A stretch of DNA of 64,000 nt from Phaseolibacter flectens ATCC 12775 (GCF_000518745.1 NZ_JAEE01000001.1:245084-309083); one strand, 5' to 3'; counted from the first letter of the stretch, positions 21,617 through 30,997 are shown. Translations and numbers: made by a program. The notes: generated from the sequence alone by a model not told the origin.

Positions 21617-21829
21617 CTACTCTTTATGAGACACTTTTTCAGCCGCGTGACTTTTATCTTCATCACTGCGTGCAATAGGGGGCGTGTTCTCGTCTTCTTT
21701 CATCGCCTTTTTGAAACCTTTGATGGCGCTCCCTAGATCACTGCCTAGGCTGCGTAATTTATTGGTTCCAAATAATAGAATAATCAGTGCAGCAATAATC
21801 AGCAGTTTAGTGATGCTAATGCCTTCCAT
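21617..21829 (-). CDS. tatE: Sec-independent translocase subunit TatE
   Basis: TatA-family pore subunit of the twin-arginine translocase. One N-terminal membrane helix ([18 protein letters not shown]) is followed by the amphipathic helix with [24 protein letters not shown] and a charged tail ending in the E. coli-like KVSHKE. The 70 residues compare with 67 in E. coli TatE, and the tatE-cspE-pagP order also matches, so TatE rather than TatA. Confidence 0.93.
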   Translation of the reverse strand: MEGISITKLLIIAALIILLFGTNKLRSLGSDLGSAIKGFKKAMKEDENTPPIARSDEDKSHAAEKVSHKE

Positions 21830-21957
21830 AATTTCTTAACCTCAAACAGAAAAACGAATATCAATCATTTTAGTCGGTGAATCACTATATCACATCCAGC
21901 CAAGTTAGGTGACCTGATTTCGCGGTGCTTCAAAATGGACAGACAGCGATAACTGAC

Positions 21958-21986
21958 ATAAAAAAACCCGCCAAAGGCGGGTTTAA
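21958..21986 (-). terminator. Rho-independent terminator of cspE
   Basis: On the minus strand AAACCCGCC-TTT-GGCGGGTTT runs into a T stretch; on the plus strand CCCGCC (21967-21972) and GGCGGG (21976-21981) flank AAA. It sits about 20 nt after the cspE stop. Confidence 0.9.
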
Positions 21987-22002
21987 CTGTCTGACTAAAA
22001 AC

Positions 22003-22212
22003 TTATAAGCTGATTACGTTAGCAGCAGATGGGCCTTTAGCACCGTCAGTGATTTCGAATTCTACACGCTGACCTTCGGCCAGAGTTTTAAATCCATTGC
22101 TCTGAATTGCAGAGAAGTGTACGAACACGTCTTTGCTACCATCTTCAGGAGTAATGAAACCAAAACCTTTAGATTCATTAAACCACTTAACGTTACCTTT
22201 AAATTTAGACAT
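22003..22212 (-). CDS. cspE: Cold-shock-like protein CspE
   Basis: 69-residue cold-shock-domain RNA chaperone and transcription antiterminator, nearly identical to E. coli CspE. RNP1 (KGFGFITP) and RNP2 (VFVHFSAI) are intact. The neighbours tatE and pagP match the E. coli cspE locus, which separates it from the other Csp paralogues. Its leader carries a 5-bp hairpin followed by five Ts at about 22233-22255, which could attenuate transcription. Confidence 0.95.
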   Translation of the reverse strand: MSKFKGNVKWFNESKGFGFITPEDGSKDVFVHFSAIQSNGFKTLAEGQRVEFEITDGAKGPSAANVISL

Positions 22213-22258
22213 CTATATTACCTTTGCTTGAAAAAGACACTAAAATGTGTCGAGACCT

Positions 22259-22287
22259 AGTACACCAATTAATTCGCCATTTGTCCA
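22259..22287 (-). promoter_or_regulatory. Candidate cspE promoter
   Basis: Minus-strand TGGACA (22287-22282), 17 nt, then TGTACT (22264-22259) fits a sigma-70 promoter about 47 nt upstream of the cspE ATG. Confidence 0.45.
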
Positions 22288-22370
22288 GCACGATTTTACT
22301 AAAATTTGCTAATAGCGCTAAAATAAATTAAAAAAGCACCATTAGAACAAAAAATGACACTCTAAACGAG

Positions 22371-22952
22371 CTAAAAAGAAAAACGTAACCACGCAAAAAA
22401 CACATTGCCATTATTATGCGTGCCGGGTATGTAAGTCATCTGAAAATTAGCAGCCTTATAGCCAACGGATGCAAGAGGCAGTAAAGCAGGAACTGGAATA
22501 TAATGCCAATTATGTCTTGTTGTAGCGCCACCTGTTAACCCAAGCCCCATATGAAAGTCTGGGTTGGTCAGAGGTCGCCACGTCGCTTCCCATCCATAGC
22601 CAGCAAACGGCTCCCATCGATTAAACGAATCTTTAAACGCCATCAGATACAAGCCATTCCAATTGCCGTTACTATCGTAATGTGAAAAACCCGCTCCCAG
22701 CCCCCAAGGACGTTCGTTGTAACGACGAATATGCTCATCATCGTAAGTAAATCGATTATGCCATGTGATGGCTGGGATATAGAGATCAAGATTGTCTGGG
22801 GTATGCCACGTTTCCTGTAATTTTATCCCTAAGTTAGTCCAACTTTCATCGACAGCACGGCTAAAGCTATTGGCAACCGCAGCACGGCTGACAACCAACA
22901 CAGCCAATATAACAATCAGTCTACTAAAATGTCTACTCACGACTCGAGCCAA
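22371..22952 (-). CDS. pagP: Lipid A palmitoyltransferase PagP
   Basis: Eight-stranded outer-membrane beta-barrel enzyme that moves palmitate from phospholipid to lipid A, conferring resistance to cationic peptides. A signal peptide (about 28 residues, ending SRAAVAN) precedes the amphipathic helix ([14 protein letters not shown]). The catalytic His lies in ITWHNRF and the Asp-Ser pair in HYDSNGNW. The protein ends in alternating residues and a terminal Phe (WLRFSF), as barrels do. It has 193 residues (E. coli 186). Confidence 0.95.
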   Translation of the reverse strand: MARVVSRHFSRLIVILAVLVVSRAAVANSFSRAVDESWTNLGIKLQETWHTPDNLDLYIPAITWHNRFTYDDEHIRRYNERPWGLGAGFSHYDSNGNWNGLYLMAFKDSFNRWEPFAGYGWEATWRPLTNPDFHMGLGLTGGATTRHNWHYIPVPALLPLASVGYKAANFQMTYIPGTHNNGNVFFAWLRFSF

Positions 22953-23172
22953 CCACGTTAATGTTTAAAATCAATGATAAAAGTAATTTTATCTAAAAAT
23001 AACAAGGAATTAAATAACCAATTTAATAATTATTGGGATAATTCTTATTTAAGAGTGTTTTTTGTCTTAACTGTAAGTTGAAGAAGATTATTTATCTATT
23101 ATTCACTGCGGGATCCCGCTATTTTTATCTTTATCTCCCCACACCTCTTTCTGACTAAGATACTCTAATTTA

Positions 23173-23189
23173 TTGAATAAGTTATTCAA
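23173..23189. promoter_or_regulatory. Perfect dyad upstream of doxX
   Basis: TTGAATAA-G-TTATTCAA, an 8-1-8 perfect inverted repeat, lies about 53 nt before the predicted doxX transcription start, a position suiting an activator or a MarR-type regulator. No regulator gene is adjacent. Confidence 0.4.
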
Positions 23190-23198
23190 AAAACAGCA

Positions 23199-23227
23199 CT
23201 GACACTGACTAATTTTCATTGTAAATT
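23199..23227 (+). promoter_or_regulatory. Candidate doxX promoter
   Basis: CTGACA (23199-23204), 17 nt, TAAATT (23222-23227). The ATG of doxX with TAGGAG follows at 23251. Confidence 0.5.
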
Positions 23228-23250
23228 ACAACATTATTTAGGAGATAAAA

Positions 23251-23670
23251 ATGAATAAATTGATAACGAGTTTTAACCGTATGGCTGATCATCCTGATTT
23301 TGCCAAGCTGCTACTCAGACTGGTTTTTGGTGGATTAATGCTTTTTCATGGTTTTTTCAAAATCACACACGGTGTTGAATGGATCAAACCCATGTTAGCT
23401 GCTCATGGTCTACCAACCTTGTTCGCTTACGGTGCTTACATCGGTGAAGTCATTGCCCCTTTACTGATCATTGTTGGTTTATTCACACGCGTAGCAGGCT
23501 TGATTTATGCAATCAATCTGGTGTTTGCCGTCGTGTTAGTCGTCAGTGGTCAGTTCTATAAAACCACAGACGTCGGTGCATGGGCACTGGAAACCGAAGC
23601 ATTATACTTCTTTGGTGGCATCGTGATTATGCTACTGGGTGCAGGCAAGTTCAGTTTATCTAACAAATAA
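23251..23670 (+). CDS. DoxX family membrane protein
   Basis: 139-residue inner-membrane protein with four predicted helices and the DoxX signature (LLLRLVFGGLMLFHGFFKITHG; GAYIGEVIAPLLIIVGLFTR). DoxX-like proteins have been tied to quinone or thiol redox and to stress responses in other bacteria, but this one has no assigned substrate. It is a single-gene transcription unit with its own promoter, an upstream dyad and a strong terminator. Confidence 0.85.
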   Translation: MNKLITSFNRMADHPDFAKLLLRLVFGGLMLFHGFFKITHGVEWIKPMLAAHGLPTLFAYGAYIGEVIAPLLIIVGLFTRVAGLIYAINLVFAVVLVVSGQFYKTTDVGAWALETEALYFFGGIVIMLLGAGKFSLSNK

Positions 23671-23675
23671 AAGCC

Positions 23676-23710
23676 AGCCCGGCCTAAGTCGACAATGCCG
23701 GGCTTTTTTT
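23676..23710 (+). terminator. Rho-independent terminator of doxX
   Basis: AGCCCGGC (23676-23683) and GCCGGGCT (23697-23704) form a perfect 8-bp stem with a 13-nt loop followed by a T run. Confidence 0.9.
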
Positions 23711-23755
23711 CTTGATTAAACGAGTCAGCCCACGACTGATAAAGACTGATGGTGA

Positions 23756-24628
23756 TTAAGCATCACGGTAAGTGGGTTTATGCATGCCGATCACATCCGT
23801 CTCAATGGTGAAGATCGAGCCAGACAGCGGACGCAATTGTAATTCATCCTGCTGCATATTTTCACGCGTCGTCGTGATAAATAACGTTTTCATCTGCGGG
23901 CCGCCAAAACAAACCATCGTCGGGCAACGCACTGGCAAGGGGATCTCGGTTAGGATCTCACCTTCAGGCGAGATCCTGATCACCTTGTAGCCATTATACA
24001 ACGCGCTCCAGTAACATCCTTCCGTATCAAATGCGCCACCATCAGGGACACCCGTTTCCGAGAAAAATTGACGCCATAATTGACGCTCACCGGGTTCACC
24101 ATTTTCATTGATCGGTGTGCGATAGAGTTTGCCATTTGGGGTGTCACTGGTGATCATAAAACGCCCATCAGGACTAAAAGCCAGCCCGTTATGACCTTTA
24201 ATACCACACTGCAACACCTTGACGTGTTTATTTTGATCGACACGACACAGCAAAGCCCCATCAAAATCCTGCGGTCCCCAAAACGTCCCCGCATAAAAGC
24301 GCCCTGTCGCGTCCGTCCCGCCATCATTAAATCGTGCCAAAGCAGGGTTACTCGGATTATCACAGATTTTATCTGTCAATTTCCCTTCACTGTCTGTCAG
24401 CCAAATGGCACTGCGCATCGCCACAATAAACCCACCCGATTGATTGAGCGCAAAGCAGCCGACTTCTTCATCGAAAGACCAGACGTGATGTTGCTTATCA
24501 GCCAATCGAAAACGATGAATTTGTTTAGCTAGAATATCAGTCCAATACAGCGATTGTTGTTTTTCGTCCCACGTTGGGCATTCAGGCAGTTCCCCTTGAT
24601 AATCAAAAAGCAAATTCAGTTCAGACAT
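23756..24628 (-). CDS. SMP-30/gluconolactonase-like sugar lactonase
   Basis: Six-bladed propeller of the SMP-30/gluconolaconase/LRE family, which hydrolyses sugar acid lactones with a divalent metal. The metal-site regions are visible: ECPTWDEKQQSLYWTD at the N-terminus, KGHNGLAFSPDGRFMITSDT and PDGGAFDTEG in the middle. 290 residues is the usual length and there is no signal peptide, so it is cytosolic. No sugar-catabolic neighbours exist here to fix the substrate. Confidence 0.85.
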   Translation of the reverse strand: MSELNLLFDYQGELPECPTWDEKQQSLYWTDILAKQIHRFRLADKQHHVWSFDEEVGCFALNQSGGFIVAMRSAIWLTDSEGKLTDKICDNPSNPALARFNDGGTDATGRFYAGTFWGPQDFDGALLCRVDQNKHVKVLQCGIKGHNGLAFSPDGRFMITSDTPNGKLYRTPINENGEPGERQLWRQFFSETGVPDGGAFDTEGCYWSALYNGYKVIRISPEGEILTEIPLPVRCPTMVCFGGPQMKTLFITTTRENMQQDELQLRPLSGSIFTIETDVIGMHKPTYRDA

Positions 24629-24724
24629 TACCCTTCTCCAGTTAAATTAAGCCAATTATCAATCGCATCACTGCGCTGCTGGATTAAAACCAGCAACAGG
24701 CCAGATTTATCCCGGGTGGTATCC

Positions 24725-24949
24725 CTACCCCTGACTTGATTTAACCACCTTAACGTTATTATTAGCAATTGACACTGTTTGGCCTGCATAAATTTTACAA
24801 CGCTTACGGGTTTCAATAACACCATCAACCTGGACTTGCCCATCACTGATTAAGGCTTTGGCTTCGGCGCCACTGGCTGCCAACCCTTCTAATTTCAGTA
24901 AATCGCACAGATCCACTTTATCAAACTGACCGAGTTCAAACGTTATCAT
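24725..24949 (-). CDS. ybcJ: S4-domain RNA-binding protein YbcJ
   Basis: Small S4-like RNA-binding protein with the motif LCDLLKLEGLAASGAEAKALISDGQVQVDG and ETRKRCKIYAGQTV. The ATG at 24949 has AGGAA upstream and gives 74 residues (E. coli 70); a longer frame would run into folD. It lies 8 nt after the folD stop, as in E. coli, so it is co-transcribed. Its RNA target is unknown to me. Confidence 0.9.
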   Translation of the reverse strand: MITFELGQFDKVDLCDLLKLEGLAASGAEAKALISDGQVQVDGVIETRKRCKIYAGQTVSIANNNVKVVKSSQG

Positions 24950-24957
24950 AAGGTTTC

Positions 24958-25812
24958 CTACTGTGCTGAACGTTGACATGCTTCCAGAGTATTCTGAATT
25001 AAGGTCGCGACAGTCATTGGCCCCACACCACCCGGCACTGGCGTAATGAACCCGGCTCGATTCACCGCGGCATCAAATTGCACATCCCCTGTCACCTTAC
25101 CATTGGCGAGACGATTAATCCCTACATCGATGACAATGGCGCCTGGCTTGATCCAATCGCCAGGAATAAAGTTCGCTTTACCGACCGCCACCACCAGCAA
25201 ATCAGCCCGTTCGACATGGGCACGTAAATCACGAGTAAAACGGTGCGCCACCGTCGTGGTACAGCCTGCCAACATCAACTCCATCGCCATCGGTCTACCA
25301 ACAATATTCGACGCACCAATAACCAGTGCATCCAGACCAGTGAGAGTAATCGCATGGCGTTGCAGTAAGGTCATAATACCGTGCGGCGTGCAAGGTCTCA
25401 GTAGCGGAGCGCGTTGACACAACCTACCCATGTTATAGGGATGAAATCCATCCACATCTTTATGTTCAGCAATACGCTCCAACACGCGGCTGTTATCAAA
25501 CTCGGCAGGTAACGGGAGCTGAACCAAAATACCGTCAATGGCGGGATCTTCGTTCAATGTATCGATTAACTCGAGCAGTTCCACCTCGGAGGTGCTGTCG
25601 GGTAAATCGTAGCGCTTAGAAATAAATCCGACTTGCTCACAGGCTTTACGTTTATTTTCGACATAAATTTGCGAAGCAGCATCCTGCCCCACTAAGATCA
25701 CTGCTAAGCCCGGTGCCCGCAGGCCGTGATCCAGACGTTGCTGAACTTTTTCTGCGACTTCGCTTCTTACTTGCTGCGCAATCGTTTTACCATCGATAAT
25801 TTTTGCTGACAT
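24958..25812 (-). CDS. folD: Bifunctional methylene-THF dehydrogenase/cyclohydrolase
   Basis: Interconverts 5,10-methylene-THF and 10-formyl-THF, supplying formyl groups for purines and fMet. The catalytic [14 protein letters not shown] motif carries the lysine. [14 protein letters not shown] and the nucleotide-binding [16 protein letters not shown] are conserved, and [14 protein letters not shown] closes the C-terminal signature. 284 residues (E. coli 288). It precedes ybcJ and lies beside tRNA-Arg. Confidence 0.96.
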   Translation of the reverse strand: MSAKIIDGKTIAQQVRSEVAEKVQQRLDHGLRAPGLAVILVGQDAASQIYVENKRKACEQVGFISKRYDLPDSTSEVELLELIDTLNEDPAIDGILVQLPLPAEFDNSRVLERIAEHKDVDGFHPYNMGRLCQRAPLLRPCTPHGIMTLLQRHAITLTGLDALVIGASNIVGRPMAMELMLAGCTTTVAHRFTRDLRAHVERADLLVVAVGKANFIPGDWIKPGAIVIDVGINRLANGKVTGDVQFDAAVNRAGFITPVPGGVGPMTVATLIQNTLEACQRSAQ

Positions 25813-25943
25813 TAGGCTAAAATCCGCTTATTCACATTCAGGGGAGGATGACTATTTTGTCAGAAGCGTTCCCTGCTGTCAGGCAGATAATTGCAATATC
25901 TGCACAAACTATCAGCAACTGGACGCAGTTATAGTTAAAATCA

Positions 25944-25971
25944 TTGACTACCCGTCATCTGACCGTATAAT
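25944..25971 (+). promoter_or_regulatory. Promoter of tRNA-Arg
   Basis: TTGACT (25944-25949), 16 nt, TATAAT (25966-25971), with the tRNA starting 14 nt later. Confidence 0.85.
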
Positions 25972-25984
25972 TCAGCTCATCAAC

Positions 25985-26061
25985 GCGCCCTTAGCTCAGC
26001 TGGATAGAGCACCGGCCTTCTAAGCCGTAGGTCACAGGTTCGAATCCTGTAGGGCGTACCA
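25985..26061 (+). tRNA. argU: tRNA-Arg (anticodon UCU)
   Basis: A complete cloverleaf: acceptor GCGCCCT pairs with AGGGCGT (first pair G-U), the D arm is AGCTCAGCTGGATAGAGC, the anticodon loop is CTTCTAA (anticodon TCT), the T arm contains GGTTCGAATCC, and CCA is encoded. It reads the rare AGA codon. In E. coli argU is the attachment site of a lambdoid prophage, and here too accessory DNA starts at its 3' side. Confidence 0.97.
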
Positions 26062-26170
26062 TTTAAATCAATAAGTTATAAAAAATCATCTCAAAAGCTG
26101 TGATGTTATAGATGTCCTAACAGGTGTCGTAGGGTTTTCATTAGAGCAAAAACTTACAAATATAGCACCC

Positions 26171-26262
26171 AAATTCAAATTCAAATTCAACTTCAACTTC
26201 AACTTCAACTTCAACTTCAACTTCAACTTCAACTTCAACTTCAACTTCAACTTCAACTTCAA
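26171..26262. repeat. Hexanucleotide tandem repeat, 15 units
   Basis: Three AAATTC units (26171-26188) are followed by twelve uninterrupted AACTTC units (26189-26260) and a trailing AA. On the minus strand a GTG-started frame would encode a Lys-Leu run, but I see no gene. Being a multiple of three it cannot switch a reading frame; slippage would change spacing only. Confidence 0.97.
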
Positions 26263-26425
26263 AGAAATTTGACACACCGCAAAAGCTATCGCAAAGTCAA
26301 GAAATCAACCAGAGCGGTCTCGGCTGCTAGTATAGAATATACCCCGCTTTGACGTGGGTTTTGTTAAGTGAAGATGATCTTGCTTAAATATATCTTTTTT
26401 TGTTCTGATGAGGTGATTAACACAT

Positions 26426-26783
26426 GAAAAAAACCGTATCTTATTTAACTCTTTAAACCTTTCAAAAAAAAGAATGAATAAGTTACTATCAATTTTAGGA
26501 ATTAAAACCAGTGAAAAATAACAGCACCTTTTCACTTCTACAAAGGAAATATTGATATTTATGATAACGCCTTTGTGAACGTTAATTGCATTTTTTGGAC
26601 GACGAAAAAATAACTATAAAAAGTCATTCGTTAATAGGTCATTGTGTCATCCTGTTTACCACGACACACAATAGCGACATCATTAATAGAAATGAATTAA
26701 TATACAAATCTATAACCATTAATGAAAATGTCTGGATTGGTGCTGGTTCAGTGATATTACTTGGGGTGACTATAGGAGAGTGA
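26426..26783 (+). pseudogene. Maltose/galactoside-type O-acetyltransferase pseudogene
   Basis: Three frames in succession encode a hexapeptide-repeat acetyltransferase: LFNSLNLSKKRMNKLLSILG, then ITAPFHFYKGNIDIYDNAFV, then LDDEKITIKSHSLIGH and ITINENVWIGAGSVILLGVT. The first shift is repaired by adding one A to the A5 run at 26514-26518, the second by adding one T to the T6 run at 26591-26596. Translation stops at TGA 26781-26783, before the usual last 20-30 residues. The N-terminal part is missing. It is non-functional unless the two indels are assembly errors. Confidence 0.75.
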
Positions 26784-28004
26784 GCGAAGGCCCTGATGCC
26801 GAAGCGCTGATTTAAAATGAAAAGCTCATTACCTCTGTCCTAGCGTTAGTTAAAATCAAGTCCGACATTATCCGTTCATCTGGTATCCGTTTTATTAAGC
26901 ACTATTGCTTATTTTTAATATTATACAGGGATTCTATAAAATTTTGCCTCGATAAAACAACATCTTGTGAAGTATATTTTCATTTAAAAATGCTATCTGT
27001 CCTTCTGATTTTTTTCTAGCAATCTAATACAGGTATTATCATACTTAAGGTTACTCAGTTTTTTACAAAAATCTTTATCCTTAGAGCTCTCCCCCTAACT
27101 TATACGCGGCATTACTGCTGTTGTAAAAATAGCTCTGAACTTTAATCAAAAATTAATTAGATTGATTCCCATTTGTCATGTTCTTAGATAAAAGATAAAT
27201 CAAGGCGATAACTAGATATATCAAAAATCAGCTTTGATTAATTTTTTGACTTACTGTATCCAAAATATTTGAAGATTGAGTATCTAACGTATCAACCAAG
27301 AAAGCGTGGTCGACGATGCCTTTAACTCTGTCGTTGAGAGGGGCAAAACCGGTACATATTATCTTTTAATTCAAGCCGCAATGCGGCCATGCATTTCCTG
27401 CTATTGATGCGAATATTGCAATGACAGAGTGATGGCCCTAGCGATGCTTTGCCAATGTAGGGATGAATGTACCACGGAACTGGAATAGTGATCCGGATGC
27501 TTGGACTCTATTACTAGAACGCGGAGAGGGCAGTTTTTCTCACTCAATAATCAGCATGACGCGGCATATCTATAATGAAGTTGATTTATCCCTGTTTAGA
27601 ACCGCGAATTCGTGTTGCCTGATGAGGCTATTTTAGCTAGTAATCTCTGTTTTATTCGGTTGAGACTCGATAATCAAGCCTGATGACTCGACAATTTTTA
27701 TCTGTTTATTTTTTCAGTCCGATAGCCATACGATTTGCCCAGGCTTTCAGCCCGTTGTTAAGGGTTTTGCCTGTGCTTACACAACATCAGTCGCCTTCAG
27801 CTGTTCAGCAAGGCAGTATGACGGATAGAGGGACTCACACTGACATGTTTTCACTGTCATGAATACTGAAAAACGAAGTGACGGATCGATAAGGACAGGC
27901 TGTAATATCGATAGGTACAAGCCCGCCCCACACTCGGCCAAGGATCGCAATGCAATAGCATGGGATGGCATCATCTTGGTCAATTTGCACCAAGTTTACC
28001 TCAC
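26784..28004. other. Gene-free, probably decayed stretch left of nhaA
   Basis: No credible gene in 1.2 kb. Short frames, such as one of about 57 codons from about 27463 on the plus strand and one at 27777-27983 on the minus strand, lack binding sites and matches I recognise. Base composition varies along it, suggesting old coding DNA. Confidence 0.45.
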
Positions 28005-29132
28005 TCATGACTTGCGATGAGCGAAATAAAGGATCAATGTGCCCACGCTTGCCGAGAGTAGAGAGCCTCCCAATACTCCTATTTTTACTTCATCCTGTAA
28101 AAGGATCTCGCCGGGGAAAGCTAATCCACCAATGAATAAGCTCATCGTAAAACCAACCCCGCATAAGACGGCGACGCCATAAAATTGTAGGGCATTGACC
28201 CCTGTTGGTAGGCGAGCAATCCCCAATTTAATGAGAATAGCGGAAATAAGCGAGATCCCTAATTGTTTTCCGACAAACAAGCCAAGCGCAATGCCCAGCG
28301 GTAGCGCACCGAAGACGCGGTCTACAGAAATAGGTAACAGACTGACCCCTGCGTTAACAAAACCAAAAACAGGGATAATCAGCAAATTGACCCAAGGTGT
28401 TAACTTGGCTTCTAATTTGACTGAGGGAGATTGACGAGAGTTTGCCTGTGGGAGACACAAAGCCAAGAGAACACCGGCAAGGGTGACATGCACACCTGAG
28501 CCATAAACAAAGAACCACAACAACAATCCCACGATCAGGTAAGGCGTGAGCGCGTTGATCTTCAGGCGATTAAGTATGATCAAGATAAGGAGCGCGATCA
28601 TTGCAAAAATAAGCATAAGCCCGTGGATCTTTTCCGTGTAAAAAAAGGCAATAATTAATACCGCACCCAGATCATCAATGATCGCTAACGCGGCTAAAAA
28701 CACTTTCAGTGAGGCCGGCACGTGATTACCAAGCAAAGACAAAATACCTAATGAGAAGGCGATATCAGTTGCTGAAGGTATCGCCCAACCTCTGGCAAAC
28801 TCAGCGGGGTGATGGTTAAATATCAGATACACCAGTGCGGGGATTGCCATTCCTCCAAGTGCGGCGGCCCCAGGCAAGATCCGTTGTCCCCAACTTGCAA
28901 GCTGTCCACTGAGAAATTCACGCTTTATTTCTAAGCCAACCAATAGAAAAAAGACACTCATCAACACGTCATTGACAAATTTTTCAACAGTAAAGCCCGC
29001 CAACGATGCGTGAATAATATGGGAATAGTGCGGTGCAGCTGAGGTATTGCACAAGATGATTGCCGTCAATGAAGTGATAATGAGCAAGACACCCGCCACC
29101 CACGGTGAATGAAGCTGCTTTATGGATGTCAT
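28005..29132 (-). CDS. nhaA: Na+/H+ antiporter NhaA
   Basis: Inner-membrane antiporter of the NhaA family that exports Na+ or Li+ in exchange for protons at alkaline pH. About twelve hydrophobic segments are visible. The ion-binding Asp pair is at Asp153-Asp154 in AIIDDLGAV, and Asp123 lies in SATDIAFSLG, equivalent to E. coli D163/D164 and D133. 375 residues (E. coli 388). No nhaR regulator is adjacent, unlike E. coli. It stands alone in the accessory region. Confidence 0.93.
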   Translation of the reverse strand: MTSIKQLHSPWVAGVLLIITSLTAIILCNTSAAPHYSHIIHASLAGFTVEKFVNDVLMSVFFLLVGLEIKREFLSGQLASWGQRILPGAAALGGMAIPALVYLIFNHHPAEFARGWAIPSATDIAFSLGILSLLGNHVPASLKVFLAALAIIDDLGAVLIIAFFYTEKIHGLMLIFAMIALLILIILNRLKINALTPYLIVGLLLWFFVYGSGVHVTLAGVLLALCLPQANSRQSPSVKLEAKLTPWVNLLIIPVFGFVNAGVSLLPISVDRVFGALPLGIALGLFVGKQLGISLISAILIKLGIARLPTGVNALQFYGVAVLCGVGFTMSLFIGGLAFPGEILLQDEVKIGVLGGSLLSASVGTLILYFAHRKS

Positions 29133-29783
29133 CGTTTTTCCTTAGATCGACACGCCTGTCACACCTTTCAATCGGCATGGGCTAAAGTGAGGTTGGTAAG
29201 GGAGTATAAGCGCAGTCTGACGTTCAATGGATCTTTTTTACTCTCGTTTACGCACGCCGCTTCTTTTCAACTTTACTGCACGTATTGATTCGCCTCTCTT
29301 AATAGGCTCGCGTGTTTCTGCGGACAGTGACATTGACGCTTCACACTCACGAGACGTTCTCCCAGTAAATGCCTGTCAAGGTCGCGCTTATATCGCCTGC
29401 CCTAACCACGATCCCTTGTTCGATTTCGGTATGACTCTGGTGCTCACTGAGTTTAAGGTGCACGAAACCAACACAGTCTATTGTGGTGCCGCCACCGTCT
29501 GATCCAATAAACAGTTAACGAACACGCTGTTTAGCCGACGTGCGATGAGGCAATCACGGAGAATACCCTGTGCCCCACAGCCAGAGAGAAGGATCAAAGG
29601 CGCGCCATGACGCAACCGTATAGTAAGACAGGGTAAAGTTTACGGCCTCCCCGACCACGACATTTTACCAACGATAAACAGGCGCAACAAGATGACCACA
29701 GAGTCTGGTTCCCATCGCCGACCTGATGTAACGAATAGCCACTTAGGCTGTCGGTCATTTTTTAGCATTTACCGGATATTCAC
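29133..29783. other. Gene-free stretch between nhaA and glycosyltransferase
   Basis: A plus-strand frame at 29227-29502 (91 codons) has no ribosome-binding site and no similarity I recognise. The rest shows nothing. Confidence 0.4.
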
Positions 29784-30887
29784 TCATTCATTGAGTAACT
29801 TATCCAACTCACGTTTAACAGGATCTAGGATCGATGAGATAGGCATCTGACAAATAGAAACCCCACGCTCAGAAATAATTTGTGTCGCATTACGATAAAA
29901 AGGCCCCCACAACACATTCGACTGGTAACCACCTGGATAATAACAGATCAATTTTTTATCAAGTGCACGGCAAAGATGAACAATTGAGGTATCCGGTGTA
30001 ATAACTAAGTTTGCCATTTTGACAATTGCTGCGGCCACAAAAAATGAGGGGTCTTTATTGATGATCACACGGGGATAGTTGTCGGTCGCGATAGTGGCGA
30101 TCATTTTCTGTTCACCAATCACGACTGTAATAATATTTTCGTAACTGGATAAAAATGTTAATAGACTATCAATCTGTTTATCATTGAAACTTTTTGATTT
30201 TAATGATGCATATGGGTTCAAACAGAGAATAAATTTATTTTTAAAAGGCATCAATAGTTGCAATGCCTTCTGCCTGTGATTTTGATTGATCTGTATTTGA
30301 TAATTGGGTAAAGCACCTTTAATCTGCAAATAATCCATAATGAAAAGTGAACGTTGGCTCATATGTAAGTTATCATTATGAAATCGAATATGATGATCAG
30401 CAATGCCATCAATGATATCATCACTATTAATGACAATCCTATGCTTTGCTTTGAATGCATACATAATTTTAATCAGTTCATTCAAGTTAGGATGGGAGAT
30501 CAAATCAATCATGATATCGAAATCATTCAATCCCATTTGTTTGATAATATCACGTCGCCTTTTATAGCCTTGCAACACCGATTGCTTGATTTTTTTATAG
30601 TCATAGACGCCGGCAACATAGTGATTCTCTCGGTAAAGAAAGCTGACCTCTTGGCGAGCAATGACATACACTTTAAATCCATGCTCACTTAGAATTTTAA
30701 ACAAACCCGTAAAAATGATCCCATCACCAATTTTTCTAAAAGCCATATTGAAAATGATTTTACGACTGTGTCTGCGTAGCTGTGAGGATCTAAACACTTG
30801 TCGGGTTCGCATAACAAGATAATAGAAAAAGACGGAAAAATTCTTATTTATAACCAAATTAATCAAATACTTTATTGTCAGCAACAC
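29784..30887 (-). CDS. Glycosyltransferase family 9 protein (heptosyltransferase-like)
   Basis: GT-B transferase of the ADP-heptose:LPS heptosyltransferase family. An N-terminal segment (IIFNMAFRKIGDGIIFTGLFKIL, about residues 44-66) matches the family's IGDxxxxTP region. The C-terminal donor-binding part LVITPDTSIVHLCRALDKKLICYYPG contains the conserved D-x2-x-x-H. The start is uncertain: the longest frame begins at GTG 30887 without a binding site, and ATG 30812 is an alternative. It is AT-rich relative to the core genes and diverges from lpxO, so an LPS or glycan-modifying role is plausible; acceptor and donor sugars are unknown. Confidence 0.8.
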   Translation of the reverse strand: MLLTIKYLINLVINKNFSVFFYYLVMRTRQVFRSSQLRRHSRKIIFNMAFRKIGDGIIFTGLFKILSEHGFKVYVIARQEVSFLYRENHYVAGVYDYKKIKQSVLQGYKRRRDIIKQMGLNDFDIMIDLISHPNLNELIKIMYAFKAKHRIVINSDDIIDGIADHHIRFHNDNLHMSQRSLFIMDYLQIKGALPNYQIQINQNHRQKALQLLMPFKNKFILCLNPYASLKSKSFNDKQIDSLLTFLSSYENIITVVIGEQKMIATIATDNYPRVIINKDPSFFVAAAIVKMANLVITPDTSIVHLCRALDKKLICYYPGGYQSNVLWGPFYRNATQIISERGVSICQMPISSILDPVKRELDKLLNE

Positions 30888-30997
30888 GATAATTAATGAG
30901 AAATTTTAAGGGTGAATAAAGTACATTATAACTCAATCACAATCTATTAACATTTTTTTATTAGATAACTCATGCTGATTCTTAGTGGACAATTCTT

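Noticed and set aside
23108-23119. GCGGGATCCCGC palindrome upstream of doxX
   Set aside because: No loop for a hairpin and no consensus I recognise; could occur by chance.
26086-26277. Minus-strand frame encoding a Lys-Leu repeat protein
   Set aside because: It is produced by the hexamer repeat, starts at GTG without a binding site, and has no flanking conserved sequence.
29227-29502. 91-codon plus-strand frame after nhaA
   Set aside because: No ribosome-binding site, no recognisable domain, low-complexity-free but family-free; more likely chance or decayed DNA.
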